DNA from: Burkholderiaceae bacterium
Lineage (GTDB): Bacteria > Pseudomonadota > Gammaproteobacteria > Burkholderiales > Burkholderiaceae
Reading direction: 5' to 3'
DNA length: 58,219 bases
NCBI GenBank assembly: GCA_021166835.1
Contig: JAJPEN010000060.1
Coordinates: forward strand, 1 to 58,219
The translations under genes were made by a program, and so were the position numbers. Below, in pieces: positions 34,015 to 43,647 of the stretch. The notes under the pieces are model-generated. The model worked only from the letters and a program-made list of their open reading frames with translations. It was not told the DNA's origin and searched no databases. The stretch's first letter is position 1, and every line of letters begins with the position of its first letter.

Positions 34015-34914
34015 GTGGGTTTCCTCGACATCCTGCTCTCGGGGCAGCTGCTGTTCGCTGCCCTGGTCACCGGCGCGCTCTACGCGCTGGTGGCGCTCGG
34101 GCTGAACCTGGTCTACGGGACCATGCGCGTGCTGAACGTCGCGCACGGCGACCTCGTGATGCTCGGCGCCTACGCGGCGTTCTATGCCTTTTCGATGGCA
34201 GGCTGGTCGCCGCTGCTGGCCGCGCCGCTGATCGCAGCGATCGGGGGCCTGGCGGGCTACGCCCTCTACACAAGCGTCTTCCGCCGGCTGCTCGACGTGG
34301 GCGCCCTCAACGCGACGCGGCTGGAAGGCAACTCGCTGCTGCTGTTCTTCGGCATCTCGATCCTCGTGCAGAACGTGGCGGCAGCGGTGTTCACGCCGAA
34401 CAACCAGGGATACCAGTACCTGTCGGAGATCCACCAGCTCGGCACGGTCTCGATGACCGGCAACCGCATCGCCGCGCTGCTGATCGCCGGTGCCGCGTGC
34501 GCCGCGATCGCCGTGTTCCTGGGCCGCAGCGTCTCCGGACTCGCGCTTCGCGCCGTCATCGAGCGGCGCGAAGCGGCGTACGTCGTCGGCGTGAACGTCG
34601 ACCGCGTGCAGGCGATGAGCTTCGTGCTGGGCTTCGGCACCGCCGCGCTGGGAGGCGTGCTGATCTCGATGCTCGAGCAATTCTCGCCGTTCTCCGGGTT
34701 TCCCTTCACGATCGCCGGCTTCATCGTGATCATCCTCGGCGGCCTGGGCAACATTGGCGCCGGGCTCGCGGCAGCGCTGCTGCTCGGCGCCATCGAGACC
34801 TACGGCGTCGCGCTCACCTCGGCGAACCTGCGCTCGGTGCTGCTCTATGGCGTGTTCGTCGGCTCGCTGCTGGTCTTCCCGCGCGGCATCTTCCGCCGCC
34901 CCGGACGCACCTGA
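34015..34914 (+). CDS. livH: LivH-type ABC permease (second importer)
   Basis: A 299-residue permease with about eight membrane helices and the family segment LVALGLNLVYGTMRVLNVAHG near residue 25-45. The start is GTG 34015, 16 bases after the binding-protein stop. Its stop lies inside an 11-base triple repeat (34904-34936). It forms the pore with the LivM protein encoded next. Confidence 0.9.
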   Translation: MGFLDILLSGQLLFAALVTGALYALVALGLNLVYGTMRVLNVAHGDLVMLGAYAAFYAFSMAGWSPLLAAPLIAAIGGLAGYALYTSVFRRLLDVGALNATRLEGNSLLLFFGISILVQNVAAAVFTPNNQGYQYLSEIHQLGTVSMTGNRIAALLIAGAACAAIAVFLGRSVSGLALRAVIERREAAYVVGVNVDRVQAMSFVLGFGTAALGGVLISMLEQFSPFSGFPFTIAGFIVIILGGLGNIGAGLAAALLLGAIETYGVALTSANLRSVLLYGVFVGSLLVFPRGIFRRPGRT

Positions 34915-34936
34915 GACGCACCTGAGACACACCTGA
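34904..34936 (+). repeat. 11-base triple tandem repeat across the livH stop
   Basis: Three units GACGCACCTGA, GACGCACCTGA and GACACACCTGA (34904-34914, 34915-34925, 34926-34936). The first holds the real TGA stop; each copy repeats it. The array fills most of the 38-base gap to livM. Confidence 0.85.
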
Positions 34937-34952
34937 GCGAACGAGCGCACCG

Positions 34953-35891
34953 ATGCATCGCTACGCCTGGCTGCTCGCCGTCGCCGCCGCTGTCGCGGTT
35001 CTCGCCGCGCTGCCGTTCTTCACGAACGCCTACATCGTCGGAGTCGGCCTCACGATACTGATGTGGATCGCGCTGACGCAGAGCTGGTGCGTGCTCTCGC
35101 AGATGACCGGCTACGTCTCGCTCGGACACGTCGTCTTCTATGGAATCGGCGCGTATCTGGCGGTGGTCACGTGGCAGGAGGCGCCGCTCGCGCTCGTCGT
35201 CCCGGCTGCCGGCGCGCTGGCCGCGGCCTTCGCGGCAATCGTCGGTTTGCCGGTGTTGCGCGTGCGCGGACCCTACTTCGTGATTCTCACTTTCGGGCTC
35301 GCCGAGCTGGTCAAGTACAGCATCATGGCCTACGAATCGGCCAGCGGCACGGCGAGCCGCATCCTCTTCGGAACGCCGGAGCTCACCAGCGTCTACTTCA
35401 TGATGTTCGGGCTCGCCGCCGCCGCGATCGTGCTGCTCGAAGTCGTCAGCAGGTCGCGCTTCGGCCACGGCCTTCGTTCCCTGCGCGAGAACGAGGAGGC
35501 GGCGGAAACGCTCGGCGTGCCGATCGTCCGCTACAAGCTGCTGGCATTCGTGCTGTCGGCAGCCATTCCCGGAATGGTCGGCGCCGTGATGGCGATGCGC
35601 TCCACTTATTTCGTGGTCGTCCAGGCCTTCGATCCGATGGTCTCGATCACCGTGATCGCGATGGCGATCCTGGGCGGAGGAGACAGTTCCCGCGGCCCGC
35701 TGCTGGGCGTGCTCTTCCTTTCGATCCTCTCCGAACTGCTCTGGGCGCAGGCGCCGACCCTGTACATGATCGTGCTCGGCGCGATCCTCGTCGTCTTCGT
35801 CCTGCTGATCCCCGGCGGTCTCGTCGGCCTGCTCGAAAAGCGCGAGAAGCGCCGGCGAACCCGACCCGACGCACCGGCGGTGTTCGAATGA
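34953..35891 (+). CDS. livM: LivM-type ABC permease (second importer)
   Basis: A 312-residue permease with about nine membrane helices, the first starting directly after residue 5. The family segment QMTGYVSLGHVVFYGIGAYL is near residue 50. ATG 34953 follows the tandem repeat. Its stop overlaps the LivG-type ATPase start (ATGA). Partner of LivH in the second importer. Confidence 0.9.
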   Translation: MHRYAWLLAVAAAVAVLAALPFFTNAYIVGVGLTILMWIALTQSWCVLSQMTGYVSLGHVVFYGIGAYLAVVTWQEAPLALVVPAAGALAAAFAAIVGLPVLRVRGPYFVILTFGLAELVKYSIMAYESASGTASRILFGTPELTSVYFMMFGLAAAAIVLLEVVSRSRFGHGLRSLRENEEAAETLGVPIVRYKLLAFVLSAAIPGMVGAVMAMRSTYFVVVQAFDPMVSITVIAMAILGGGDSSRGPLLGVLFLSILSELLWAQAPTLYMIVLGAILVVFVLLIPGGLVGLLEKREKRRRTRPDAPAVFE

Positions 35892-36622
35892 TGGCGCTGC
35901 TGTCGGTCAGCGGACTCACGAAGCGCTTCGGCGGGCTGGTCGCCCTCGAGGACGTCAGCTTCGAGCTGGAGGCGGGCAGCATGGTCGGGATCATGGGTGC
36001 GAACGGCGCCGGCAAGACGACGCTGTTCAGCCTGATCGCCGGCAACGTGGCTCCGTCCACCGGGGACATCGTCTTCGCCGGCCGGTCGATCGCGGGGCGC
36101 AGGCCCGACCAGATCTGTCGCATGGGAGTGGCGCGCACGTTCCAGATCGTCCGGCCGTTTCCCGCGCTCACCGTGCTGGAGAACCTGCGCACGGCGGCAA
36201 TGTTCGGCAAGGCGCAGCATCGCAGCGCGGCGAGCGCCGACGCGGCTTCGCTGCACGTCCTCGAAGAGATCGGATTGGCGGACGTCGCCCACCGACGCGC
36301 GTCGACGTTGACATTGTCGGGGCAGAAGCGCCTCGAAGTGGCCCGGGCGATCGCCACCGGCGCGCAGCTGATCCTGCTCGACGAGGTGATGGCAGGGCTG
36401 ACTCCGGTCGAAGTCACGCAGATGCTCGACACGTTGCGACGCGTACAGACTTCGCGCGGCCTGACGCTGCTCGTCATCGAACATGTCATGCGCGCGCTGA
36501 TGGACCTGTGCAGCCGCATCGTCGTGCTGCATCATGGCAGGCTCATCGCCGAGGGAGACCCGCAACAGATCGGTCGCGACGAACGCGTTCTCTCCGTCTA
36601 TTTCGGAAGCTCGAATGAGTAG
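35888..36622 (+). CDS. livG: LivG-type ABC ATPase (second importer)
   Basis: A 244-residue ATPase: Walker [10 protein letters not shown], signature LTLSGQKRLEVARA, Walker B LILLDEVMAGL. It starts at ATG 35888 (MMALLSVSG), overlapping the LivM stop; a second ATG follows immediately at 35891. It overlaps LivF by eight bases. Powers the second importer. Confidence 0.9.
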   Translation: MMALLSVSGLTKRFGGLVALEDVSFELEAGSMVGIMGANGAGKTTLFSLIAGNVAPSTGDIVFAGRSIAGRRPDQICRMGVARTFQIVRPFPALTVLENLRTAAMFGKAQHRSAASADAASLHVLEEIGLADVAHRRASTLTLSGQKRLEVARAIATGAQLILLDEVMAGLTPVEVTQMLDTLRRVQTSRGLTLLVIEHVMRALMDLCSRIVVLHHGRLIAEGDPQQIGRDERVLSVYFGSSNE

Positions 36623-37334
36623 CGACGCCGTTCTCGAGGTCGACGATCTCGTTGCCGGCTACGGCACGACGAAGGTGATCCAGGGCTTGTCGCTGCGGGT
36701 CGCTGCCGGCCGCGTGACAGCGCTGCTCGGCGGCAACGGCGCGGGAAAGACGACCCTGATGAAATCGCTGGCCGGTCTCGTGCGGCTGAGCGGCGGCCGC
36801 TTCCGCCTGCTCGGCGAGGACATGACGCGCGCGAGCAGCCACCAGCGCGTCGCCGCCGGAATGGTGCTCGTGCCGGAAGGCCGGATGGTGTTTCCGAACC
36901 TGACGGTGCGCGAGAACCTGCGGCTGGGAGCGATCAACCCGCGGGCGTTGCCCCAGTGGAAGCATACGCTCGACCACGTGTACCACGTGTTTCCGCGACT
37001 GCTCGAGCGGGAATCGCAGTCGGCGGCCACGCTCTCGGGCGGCGAGCAGCAGATGCTCGCCATCGGCCGCGGGCTGATGGCCAGGCCGAAGCTCATGCTG
37101 CTCGACGAGCCTTCGCTCGGTCTTGCACCGGTGATGTCGAAACAGATCTTCGACCTGGTGCGCCGCATGTGCGAGGAAGGATTGACACTGTTGCTGGCCG
37201 AGCAGGACGTGCACAAGGCGCTCGCGGTCGCATCGCATGCCTACGTCGTCGAGAACGGGCGCATCGCCGCAGAAGGAGCCGCGGCGCAGATCGCCGACGA
37301 TCCGCGCATCCGCCAGGCATACCTCGGCCTTTAG
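36615..37334 (+). CDS. livF: LivF-type ABC ATPase (second importer)
   Basis: A 239-residue ATPase: Walker A GGNGAGKTT, signature LSGGEQQM, Walker [12 protein letters not shown], switch region LLAEQDV. ATG 36615 overlaps the LivG stop; the frame is open further upstream. Last gene of the plus-strand operon that began with the CoxG-like gene. A strong hairpin at 37333-37350 follows immediately. Confidence 0.92.
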   Translation: MSSDAVLEVDDLVAGYGTTKVIQGLSLRVAAGRVTALLGGNGAGKTTLMKSLAGLVRLSGGRFRLLGEDMTRASSHQRVAAGMVLVPEGRMVFPNLTVRENLRLGAINPRALPQWKHTLDHVYHVFPRLLERESQSAATLSGGEQQMLAIGRGLMARPKLMLLDEPSLGLAPVMSKQIFDLVRRMCEEGLTLLLAEQDVHKALAVASHAYVVENGRIAAEGAAAQIADDPRIRQAYLGL

Positions 37335-37350
37335 GGCCTGTTCAGGCCCT
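37333..37350. terminator. Compact hairpin between convergent livF and ubiX
   Basis: AGGGCCTG-TT-CAGGCCCT (37333-37350) is a perfect dyad overlapping the stop codons of both converging genes (TAG of livF at 37332-37334, TAG of ubiX at 37351-37349). It probably ends or stabilises both transcripts; there is no long T-run. Confidence 0.6.
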
Positions 37351-37921
37351 AGGCCTGCAGCGGGTCCTTCCAGCGCTTCATCCCCGGGAAGCGGATGCCG
37401 AACTGATCCAGCGCCTTGCCGACCGTGTGGTCGACGATGTCGCCGATGGTCCGCGGTCGGTTGTAGAACGCCGGCATCGGCGGAAGGATGACGGCGCCGT
37501 AGCGCGCCGCGGAGGTCATCAGTTCGAGGTGGCCCAGGTGCAGCGGCGCCTCGCGCACGACGAGCACGAGCGTGCGGCGCTCCTTCAGGCAGACGTCGGC
37601 CGCGCGCGTGATCAGGTTGTCGTTGTGCGAGTTGGCGATCTCGGAGAGCGTCTTGATCGAACACGGCGCGACGATCATGCCGTCGGTGAGAAACGATCCG
37701 CTCGAAATCGCCGCACCGATGTCGCGGTGCGGGTGTACGACGTCGGCGAGCGCCTCGATCGCCGGGACTTCGTAGTCGGTTTCGTCGGCGATCGTTCGCC
37801 GCGCGGAGGGCGACAGCACGAGGTGCGACTCGACCCCCGGGATCTCGCGCAGCACTTCCAGCAGTCGAATCCCGTAGATCGCGCCCGAGGCGCCGGAGAT
37901 GCCGACGATCAGTCGCCTCAT
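37349..37921 (-). CDS. ubiX: UbiX flavin prenyltransferase
   Basis: A 190-residue flavoprotein that makes prenylated FMN, the cofactor of UbiD decarboxylases. Recognisable parts are the start LIVGISGASGAIYGIRLLEVL, the FMN-binding SSGSFLTDGMIVAPCSIKTL (near 72-92), LVLVVREAPLHL and the end PMPAFYNRPRTIGDIVDHTV. Length and motifs are complete. It sits at the 3' end of a minus-strand block whose 5' end encodes UbiD, so cofactor maker and user are encoded together. A copy used only for ubiquinone would not be expected inside this cluster. Confidence 0.92.
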   Translation of the reverse strand: MRRLIVGISGASGAIYGIRLLEVLREIPGVESHLVLSPSARRTIADETDYEVPAIEALADVVHPHRDIGAAISSGSFLTDGMIVAPCSIKTLSEIANSHNDNLITRAADVCLKERRTLVLVVREAPLHLGHLELMTSAARYGAVILPPMPAFYNRPRTIGDIVDHTVGKALDQFGIRFPGMKRWKDPLQA

Positions 37922-37980
37922 GATGTTTCCTCCGATGGCTGCCCGACGAAGCGCGAACCGCGCGGCCCCGTGCGCGGCGT

Positions 37981-39522
37981 CTATGCGATCACGGCCTGGC
38001 GCAGCGCCTTCTTGTCGATCTTCCCTACCGTCGTGCGCGGCAGGCTGTCGACGAATTCGACGGCGGCCGGAACCTTGTATCGGGCCAGATTCGCGCGACA
38101 GTGCTCGAGCACGGCCTCGGCATCGAGACGATGGCCCGGGCGGCAGACGACGTAGGCGCGAATCACCTCGCCCCGATAGGGATCGGGCACGCCGACGGCG
38201 GCCGCCTCGAGGATCCCCGGATGCGCGTGCAGCACCTCGTCGACTTCGCGCGGATAGACGTTGTAGCCGCCGACGATCGCCATGTCCTTCTTGCGGTCGC
38301 GGATGTACAGGTATCCGTCCGCGTCGAGCTCACCGAGGTCGCCGGTGTAGAGCCAGCCGTCGCGCAGCGCCTCGGCAGTCTCGCTGGGCCGGTTCCGGTA
38401 GCCGGCCATGATCTGGGGCCCGCGCGCGCGAACCTCGCCGATCTCGCCCACGGGCAACCGCGTCACGCCGTCGTTGGCGTCGACGATCTCGATCTCGGTT
38501 CGCGGCAGTGCGGGTCCCGACGAACCCGGCTTGATCACCGCGCCTTCGCGCACGTAGGTAAGCACCGGACCCGCCTCGGTCTGGCCGAAGCCCTCGAGGA
38601 TCGGAGTGCCGGTACGTTCCTGCCAGCGCTTCATCGTCTCTTCGGGCAGCGGCGCCGAACCCGAGTAGCAGGTTCGAAGGCTCGAGAAGTCGGCCTGCGC
38701 GAAGCCCTCGCAGCCCATCAGGCCGATGAACACCGTGGGGCCGGCGGGAAGACGCGTGATGCGTTCGGCGCGCAGCGTCTCGAGCAGCCAGTCGGGGCGG
38801 TAGCGCGGCATGACGACGAGCCTGCCGCGGCAATAGCAGGCGAGGTGCAGGCACATCGCCACGGCGAAGACGTGGAAGAGCGGCATCACGCACAGGATGC
38901 TCTCGTCTTCGGGGCGCGTCGGCAGCGCGGCCTCGCGCTGGCTGATGTTCACCGACATCTGGCCGTGCGTGATGTTCACGCCCTTCGGCAGGCCGGTCGT
39001 GCCCCCGGTGTACTGCAGCGTGGCCAGGTCTTCGGGCCGCGGCATCGGCTGCGGCAACCGCTGGCTATCGTCGCTTCGCCAGACGTCGAGCAGGCGGCCG
39101 CCTTCGCCGAGCCGGATGGCGGCAGGCACCCTGAGCGAATCGAGCAGAGGCTCGACGGTAGCCGCGCTGTCGCCGTCGTACAGCAGAACGGCCGGCTGCG
39201 CGTCGCGCACGATGTGCGTGAGCTCGCGAGCGGTGTAGATCGGATTGATCGGCGTGGCCTGCGCGCCCGCGGCATGCGTGGCGAACATCGCGATCGCCAT
39301 CTCGATCGAATTGCCCAGGACGAGCGCCACCCGCGAGCCGCGCGCGCCGAGCGCGACGAGCTCGTGGGCGAAGCCGGCAATGCAACGCCGGTATTCGGCA
39401 TAGGTCAGGCGCCGATCGGTGCAGACGATCGCCGTAGCGCCAGGCGCGCGATCGGCGGCGTCGTCGAGCATGTGGACCACCGACGGGAACACCCGCGGCA
39501 GCTCGCCTTCAACCTCGCTCAT
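37981..39522 (-). CDS. AMP-forming acyl-CoA synthetase/ligase
   Basis: A 513-residue ANL-superfamily ligase. The phosphate loop is YTGGTTGLPKG (about 171-181), the adenine motif GFGQTEAGP, the A8 hinge GWLYTGDLGELD, and the catalytic lysine region PRTTVGKIDKKAL near the C-terminus. It activates a carboxylic acid to its CoA ester with ATP. The closest look is medium/long-chain or aromatic acyl-CoA ligases; the context (Mo-hydroxylases of the HCR type, UbiD, thiolase) favours an aromatic or ring-derived acid. ATG 39522 is 76 bases after hyuB; ubiX follows after 59 bases. Confidence 0.88.
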   Translation of the reverse strand: MSEVEGELPRVFPSVVHMLDDAADRAPGATAIVCTDRRLTYAEYRRCIAGFAHELVALGARGSRVALVLGNSIEMAIAMFATHAAGAQATPINPIYTARELTHIVRDAQPAVLLYDGDSAATVEPLLDSLRVPAAIRLGEGGRLLDVWRSDDSQRLPQPMPRPEDLATLQYTGGTTGLPKGVNITHGQMSVNISQREAALPTRPEDESILCVMPLFHVFAVAMCLHLACYCRGRLVVMPRYRPDWLLETLRAERITRLPAGPTVFIGLMGCEGFAQADFSSLRTCYSGSAPLPEETMKRWQERTGTPILEGFGQTEAGPVLTYVREGAVIKPGSSGPALPRTEIEIVDANDGVTRLPVGEIGEVRARGPQIMAGYRNRPSETAEALRDGWLYTGDLGELDADGYLYIRDRKKDMAIVGGYNVYPREVDEVLHAHPGILEAAAVGVPDPYRGEVIRAYVVCRPGHRLDAEAVLEHCRANLARYKVPAAVEFVDSLPRTTVGKIDKKALRQAVIA

Positions 39523-39598
39523 GCTTCTGTCTCGCTTGCAGCAGGCAACGTCGTCTTCGGCAGGGCGGGGCCGGCGGTGTCCGGCCCCGCCCCGGCAC

Positions 39599-41545
39599 TC
39601 ACCACCCCGCCGGCCGCGAGATCGTGATGTGCGGCCTCACCTCTTCCTCGGTGGGGATCCACGCGGGATGAATCGACTTCCCGAGCGGGTGCAGCTGATA
39701 CGGCGCCGTGCCTTCCGGGAAGCCCTTCTTGCGCAGTTGCGCGCGCAGCACCTCGGTGGCCGCCTGGTCGATCCGGTAATCGCAGGCTTCCGCGTCGATT
39801 TCGTGGATCACCACGCCATAGAACTCCCGGGCTGCCGCTGCCGTCAACCACTCGTCCTTGACATCCTCGAGCACGAGTTCGGGCTCGCGATCGAGCGGAT
39901 TGCCGAAGCCGCCGCCGCCACTCGACGAGTAGTAGACCTTGTCGCCCTTCTTCAGTTCGACGCCCGTCGCGTACATGCCGGCGTTGATCTCGCGCTCGGT
40001 TCCCTTGTTGACGATCAGCATGCTGCCGCCGCCGTTCAGGCCGCCGGCCAACCCGAAGGGGCCGTACTTCTCGCGGTCGCCATGGATCGTCAGCGTGACG
40101 TCGGTCTGCACCTCCAGTTCGCGAACGAGCGCGAATCCGCCGCGCCTCATGCCGTGGCCGCAGGAATCCACCCGCGCCTCGTACCCCGTGTACACCACCG
40201 GAAACCACCGCTCCTCGAGCTCCTGCGGAATCGTTCGCGCGTTGCAGAATCGCATGAAGATCAGCGACTTGCCGTCCTTGAAGGTTCGCGCGTTCTCGCC
40301 GCCGACGGCGTAGGTGTACTGGACGAAGTCCTTCCTGGTGCGCGGATTGAACCCGCCCATGCACAGGTTCGTCAAGCTGACCGCCGCCGGATACACACGC
40401 CACGGCTGCACCTTCGACATCGGGCCGGCCAGACACGCGATCGTGATCGCCTCGACCTTGTCGAAGGCGCCCGAGCAGTAGCCGGTGGTCGGCGCCGGGA
40501 ACTCGACGTCGACGCAGGTGCCGCTCTTCGAGACGATCTCGAGGTTGCGCACGATCCCGTGGTTGAGCGGGAACAGCGACGGGAAGCAGATCATGAACCC
40601 GAGGTAGGTTCCGCCGATCAGCGTCGCCCGGCTGCATCCCCAGGAGGCGCGCGGCTGCTTGTCCGAATCAGTCCAGTCGAAGCTGAGCTTCGTGCCCTTC
40701 TTCGTCATCCGGCAATGCACGCGGATCGGCGGCTTGCCGGGCGACATCACGTCCTGGTCGCCGAAGTCCTCGAACTCCCAGCTGCCGTCGGGCAGCGTCG
40801 CCAGCTCGGCGAGCATCAGGCGTTCGGTGTAGTTGAACTGCTCCTCGTAGGCCTGGAAAAGAGTCTCGACGCCGTAGCGCTCGCACAGTTCGACGATGCG
40901 CCGCTCGATCAGGCTCGACGCCTCGAACTGCGCCTGCAGGTCGGCACGGCGCTCGACCGAACCGCGGATGTTGATCGCGATCAGACCGAAAAGCTCCTCG
41001 TCGAGCCTGTTCTCCTTGAACAGCCGGATCGGCGGAATGCGGATGCCTTCGGCGTAGCAGCTCGTCGCCTCCGGGTTGAAGGTTCCGGGGAGCGGCCCGC
41101 CCATGTCCGCCCAGTGGATGACCGTGCACGCGAAGCCGACGATCTGCCCGCGGAAGAAGATCGGGCGGATCATCCGCGTGTCGTTGACGTGCGAACCCGT
41201 GCGATACGGGTCGCTGAACAGGTAAGTGTCTCCGGGCTTCATGCTCTCCTTGGGGATGTCCTTGAAGAGCTCCGCTACCGACGGCTCGAACGACGCGTAG
41301 TGGGCCGCCGCATCGGTGTGTCCGTGCGCGACCAGCCGGGCATCGGGCGTGAGGATCGCGTTCGAGCGGTCGCGCCCCATGCCGATCACGGGGTGATATG
41401 CGATGCGCTCGATGGTCGTCGACGCCTCGTAGCACGCGGCCACGAAGGCGTTGCGCATGACTTCGAACGTGATGAGATCCATCCCGATCGCCGCGTCGTG
41501 AACCTGCTCCTTGACGCCGGCGGTGGCACTCGTTTTCTGCGACAT
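39599..41545 (-). CDS. hyuB: Hydantoinase B / oxoprolinase family subunit
   Basis: A 648-residue HyuB-family protein. Hallmarks: ITFEVMRNAFVAACYEAS at the start, GDTYLFSDPYRTGSHVNDTRM near 112-132, the central region with DWTDSD and GFNPRTRKDFVQYTY, and the Gly-rich GPFGLAGGLNGGGS and SSGGGGFGNPLDREPE near the C-terminus. With HyuA it forms ATP-dependent enzymes that open lactam/hydantoin rings or carboxylate ketones. ATG 41545 is chosen for the AGGAG eight to twelve bases upstream. It begins 13 bases after hyuA. No zinc-binding gamma subunit of acetone carboxylase is present, so ring opening is the more likely class of reaction. Confidence 0.88.
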   Translation of the reverse strand: MSQKTSATAGVKEQVHDAAIGMDLITFEVMRNAFVAACYEASTTIERIAYHPVIGMGRDRSNAILTPDARLVAHGHTDAAAHYASFEPSVAELFKDIPKESMKPGDTYLFSDPYRTGSHVNDTRMIRPIFFRGQIVGFACTVIHWADMGGPLPGTFNPEATSCYAEGIRIPPIRLFKENRLDEELFGLIAINIRGSVERRADLQAQFEASSLIERRIVELCERYGVETLFQAYEEQFNYTERLMLAELATLPDGSWEFEDFGDQDVMSPGKPPIRVHCRMTKKGTKLSFDWTDSDKQPRASWGCSRATLIGGTYLGFMICFPSLFPLNHGIVRNLEIVSKSGTCVDVEFPAPTTGYCSGAFDKVEAITIACLAGPMSKVQPWRVYPAAVSLTNLCMGGFNPRTRKDFVQYTYAVGGENARTFKDGKSLIFMRFCNARTIPQELEERWFPVVYTGYEARVDSCGHGMRRGGFALVRELEVQTDVTLTIHGDREKYGPFGLAGGLNGGGSMLIVNKGTEREINAGMYATGVELKKGDKVYYSSSGGGGFGNPLDREPELVLEDVKDEWLTAAAAREFYGVVIHEIDAEACDYRIDQAATEVLRAQLRKKGFPEGTAPYQLHPLGKSIHPAWIPTEEEVRPHITISRPAGW

Positions 41546-41558
41546 GATTCCGATCTCC

Positions 41559-43616
41559 TCAGCGCTCGACCTGGATGATGAGGTTGCCATAATTGTCCAC
41601 GCGGCAATGCGTGCGCGGAGGCATCACGACGGTCGTGTCGTGCTGCTCGAGGATCGCCGGGCCATCGAAGGTGGCACCGGGCGGTAGCAGGTGCCGCCTG
41701 TAGATGTCGGTGGGCACGAAGCCTACATCCTTGAACCAGACGTTGCGCCTGGGCATGCGCGCGTCCTCGATCGTCGTCTTGCTCTCGATCGGTTGCAGGT
41801 CCGGCTTCACGATGCGTCCGCGGACGACGACACGCAGGTTCTCGACCTCCACCGGTGCGTAGCCCGGCGGCAGCGTGTAGCCGTAGGCGTCCTTCATCGC
41901 CGCCATGAACGAGACGGTTATGGCGCCGAGATCGGCGATGCGCCCGGGCTCGACTCCTACCGTGAAGAAGCGGCTCTGGCTGAAGTACTTCACGTCGACC
42001 AGGCGCTCGACGACGATGTCCGCCGCGGGAATTCCCTCGCTCTTGAGGATCGCGACGGCGCGGTCGACCAGGGCATCGAACTCCCTGTTGAGCCAGTCGA
42101 AGTCGATCTCCTCTTCCACGCGATGAATGGGCGCCGTGAACTCCTGCTTCATGTCGACGCGGATCGCGCCATACGCGGAGGCGTAACCCGGCAGCGGCGG
42201 CACGACGACGGTCTCCGCCCCGAGCTCGCGGGCGAGGTCGCAGGCGTAGAGCGAACCGCCGCCGCCGTACGGCACGATCGCGAAGTCGCGCGGATCCCAG
42301 CCGCGGGCCACCGTCTGGATGCGCATCGCCATCATCAGGTTGGCCATCGCGACCATGTACATGTTCGCGGCCGATTCCTCGGCGGTCCAGCCGTAATGCG
42401 AACCGATCTTCTCGCTGAGCGCCTTGCGCGACAGGCTGGCGTCGACCGTCAGCTCGCCGCCCAGGTAGAAGTCGGGGTCGATGCGGCCGAGAACGATCTG
42501 GCAGTCGGTGTTGGTGGGCTCTTCCCCGCCTTTCCCGTAGCACGCCGGCCCGGGGTAGGCGCCCATGCTCTGCGGTCCGACGTTGAGGATCTTGCCCTTG
42601 TCGACCCAGCCGATCGAGCCGCCGCCGGAGCCGATGTACACCGTGTCGACCGAGGGCAGGCAGCACGGGACGTTCCAGAGGATCTTCCACTCGTGCGTGA
42701 TCGCCGGCGAACCGCGGTAGATCATCGAAACGTTGTTGGTGGTGCCGCCGGTCTCGAACGCGATCACGTTCTCGAAGCCGGCGAGCGAACCGATGTAGCC
42801 GGCCATGCCGACCGCGCCCGACACCGGAGACGAATGGAACGTCTTGGCGGGCATCTTCGCCGCCTCGTCCATGCCGATCACGCCGCCGCCCGAGGTGGTG
42901 ACGAGGATCGGGCCGTCGAAATTCCAGTCCTGCTTCAGGCGCCTGGACAGGCCGCTCAGGTAGTTCTTCAGGATCGGGGCGATGTACGCGTTGAGCACCG
43001 TCGTGCAGGTGCGCTCGAACTCGAGCATCTGCGGCAGCACCTCGTGCGACAGCGTGATGTCGACCTCGGGCAGCTCGCGCTGCAGGATCTCGCGCGTGCG
43101 GATCTCGTGCTCCGGATTCATGAACGAGTCCATGTACACGACGGCGATCGACTCGACGCCGCGCTTGCGGCACTTGCGCGCCGCGGTAACGACGTCTTCC
43201 TCGTTCAACGGCACGAGCACTTCACCGTACGGGCTGACACGCTCGCGCACGGTGAGCACGTCCCGCCGGGGGATGATCAGCTCCGGCGGATCCCAGTCGA
43301 GCTCGAAGGCGGAGATCCGCTCGGCGCGCCCGCCGCCGAGGACGTCCCGAAAGCCGGTCGTCGTGATCAGTGCCGTCTTGACGCCCTTGCGCTCGAGGAT
43401 CGCATTGGTCGAGACCGTCGCGCCGTGGCGGAACGAGGCAACCTCTTCGCCCCGGATTCCGGCCCTCTTGAGCCCGTTGATGACGCCGTCGAAGAACGTC
43501 GGCGGGGTGGAGGACACCTTGCCGGTGCGCTGCTCGCCGGTTTCCAGGTTGACACCGATGACGTCGGTGAACGTGCCGCCGATGTCGGTGCCGACTACCC
43601 ACTTGCCCTTGCCCAT
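41559..43616 (-). CDS. hyuA: Hydantoinase A / oxoprolinase family subunit
   Basis: A 685-residue HyuA-family ATPase of the ASKHA fold. The first phosphate loop is intact (VGTDIGGTFTDVI, residues 8-20). The second, usually DMGGTSTDV, reads FETGGTTNNVS (287-297), so Glu replaces the first Asp and Asn295 the last Asp. The rest is typical: VSTNAILERKG, SGPVSGAVGMAGYIG-like region near 243, YGGGGSLYACDLA, and a C-terminal domain ending in PPRTHCRVDNYGNLII. ATG 43616 has a consensus AGGAGGTGA ribosome site. It heads the hyuA-hyuB-ligase-ubiX segment behind promoter D. Confidence 0.88.
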   Translation of the reverse strand: MGKGKWVVGTDIGGTFTDVIGVNLETGEQRTGKVSSTPPTFFDGVINGLKRAGIRGEEVASFRHGATVSTNAILERKGVKTALITTTGFRDVLGGGRAERISAFELDWDPPELIIPRRDVLTVRERVSPYGEVLVPLNEEDVVTAARKCRKRGVESIAVVYMDSFMNPEHEIRTREILQRELPEVDITLSHEVLPQMLEFERTCTTVLNAYIAPILKNYLSGLSRRLKQDWNFDGPILVTTSGGGVIGMDEAAKMPAKTFHSSPVSGAVGMAGYIGSLAGFENVIAFETGGTTNNVSMIYRGSPAITHEWKILWNVPCCLPSVDTVYIGSGGGSIGWVDKGKILNVGPQSMGAYPGPACYGKGGEEPTNTDCQIVLGRIDPDFYLGGELTVDASLSRKALSEKIGSHYGWTAEESAANMYMVAMANLMMAMRIQTVARGWDPRDFAIVPYGGGGSLYACDLARELGAETVVVPPLPGYASAYGAIRVDMKQEFTAPIHRVEEEIDFDWLNREFDALVDRAVAILKSEGIPAADIVVERLVDVKYFSQSRFFTVGVEPGRIADLGAITVSFMAAMKDAYGYTLPPGYAPVEVENLRVVVRGRIVKPDLQPIESKTTIEDARMPRRNVWFKDVGFVPTDIYRRHLLPPGATFDGPAILEQHDTTVVMPPRTHCRVDNYGNLIIQVER

Positions 43617-43647
43617 TTCACCTCCTGACGGGGAAGTCCCCTCGTAT

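Noticed and set aside
39599..43616. HyuA/HyuB as acetone or acetophenone carboxylase
   Set aside because: No small zinc-binding gamma subunit or additional Apc subunits are present; only the two hydantoinase/oxoprolinase-type subunits are encoded.
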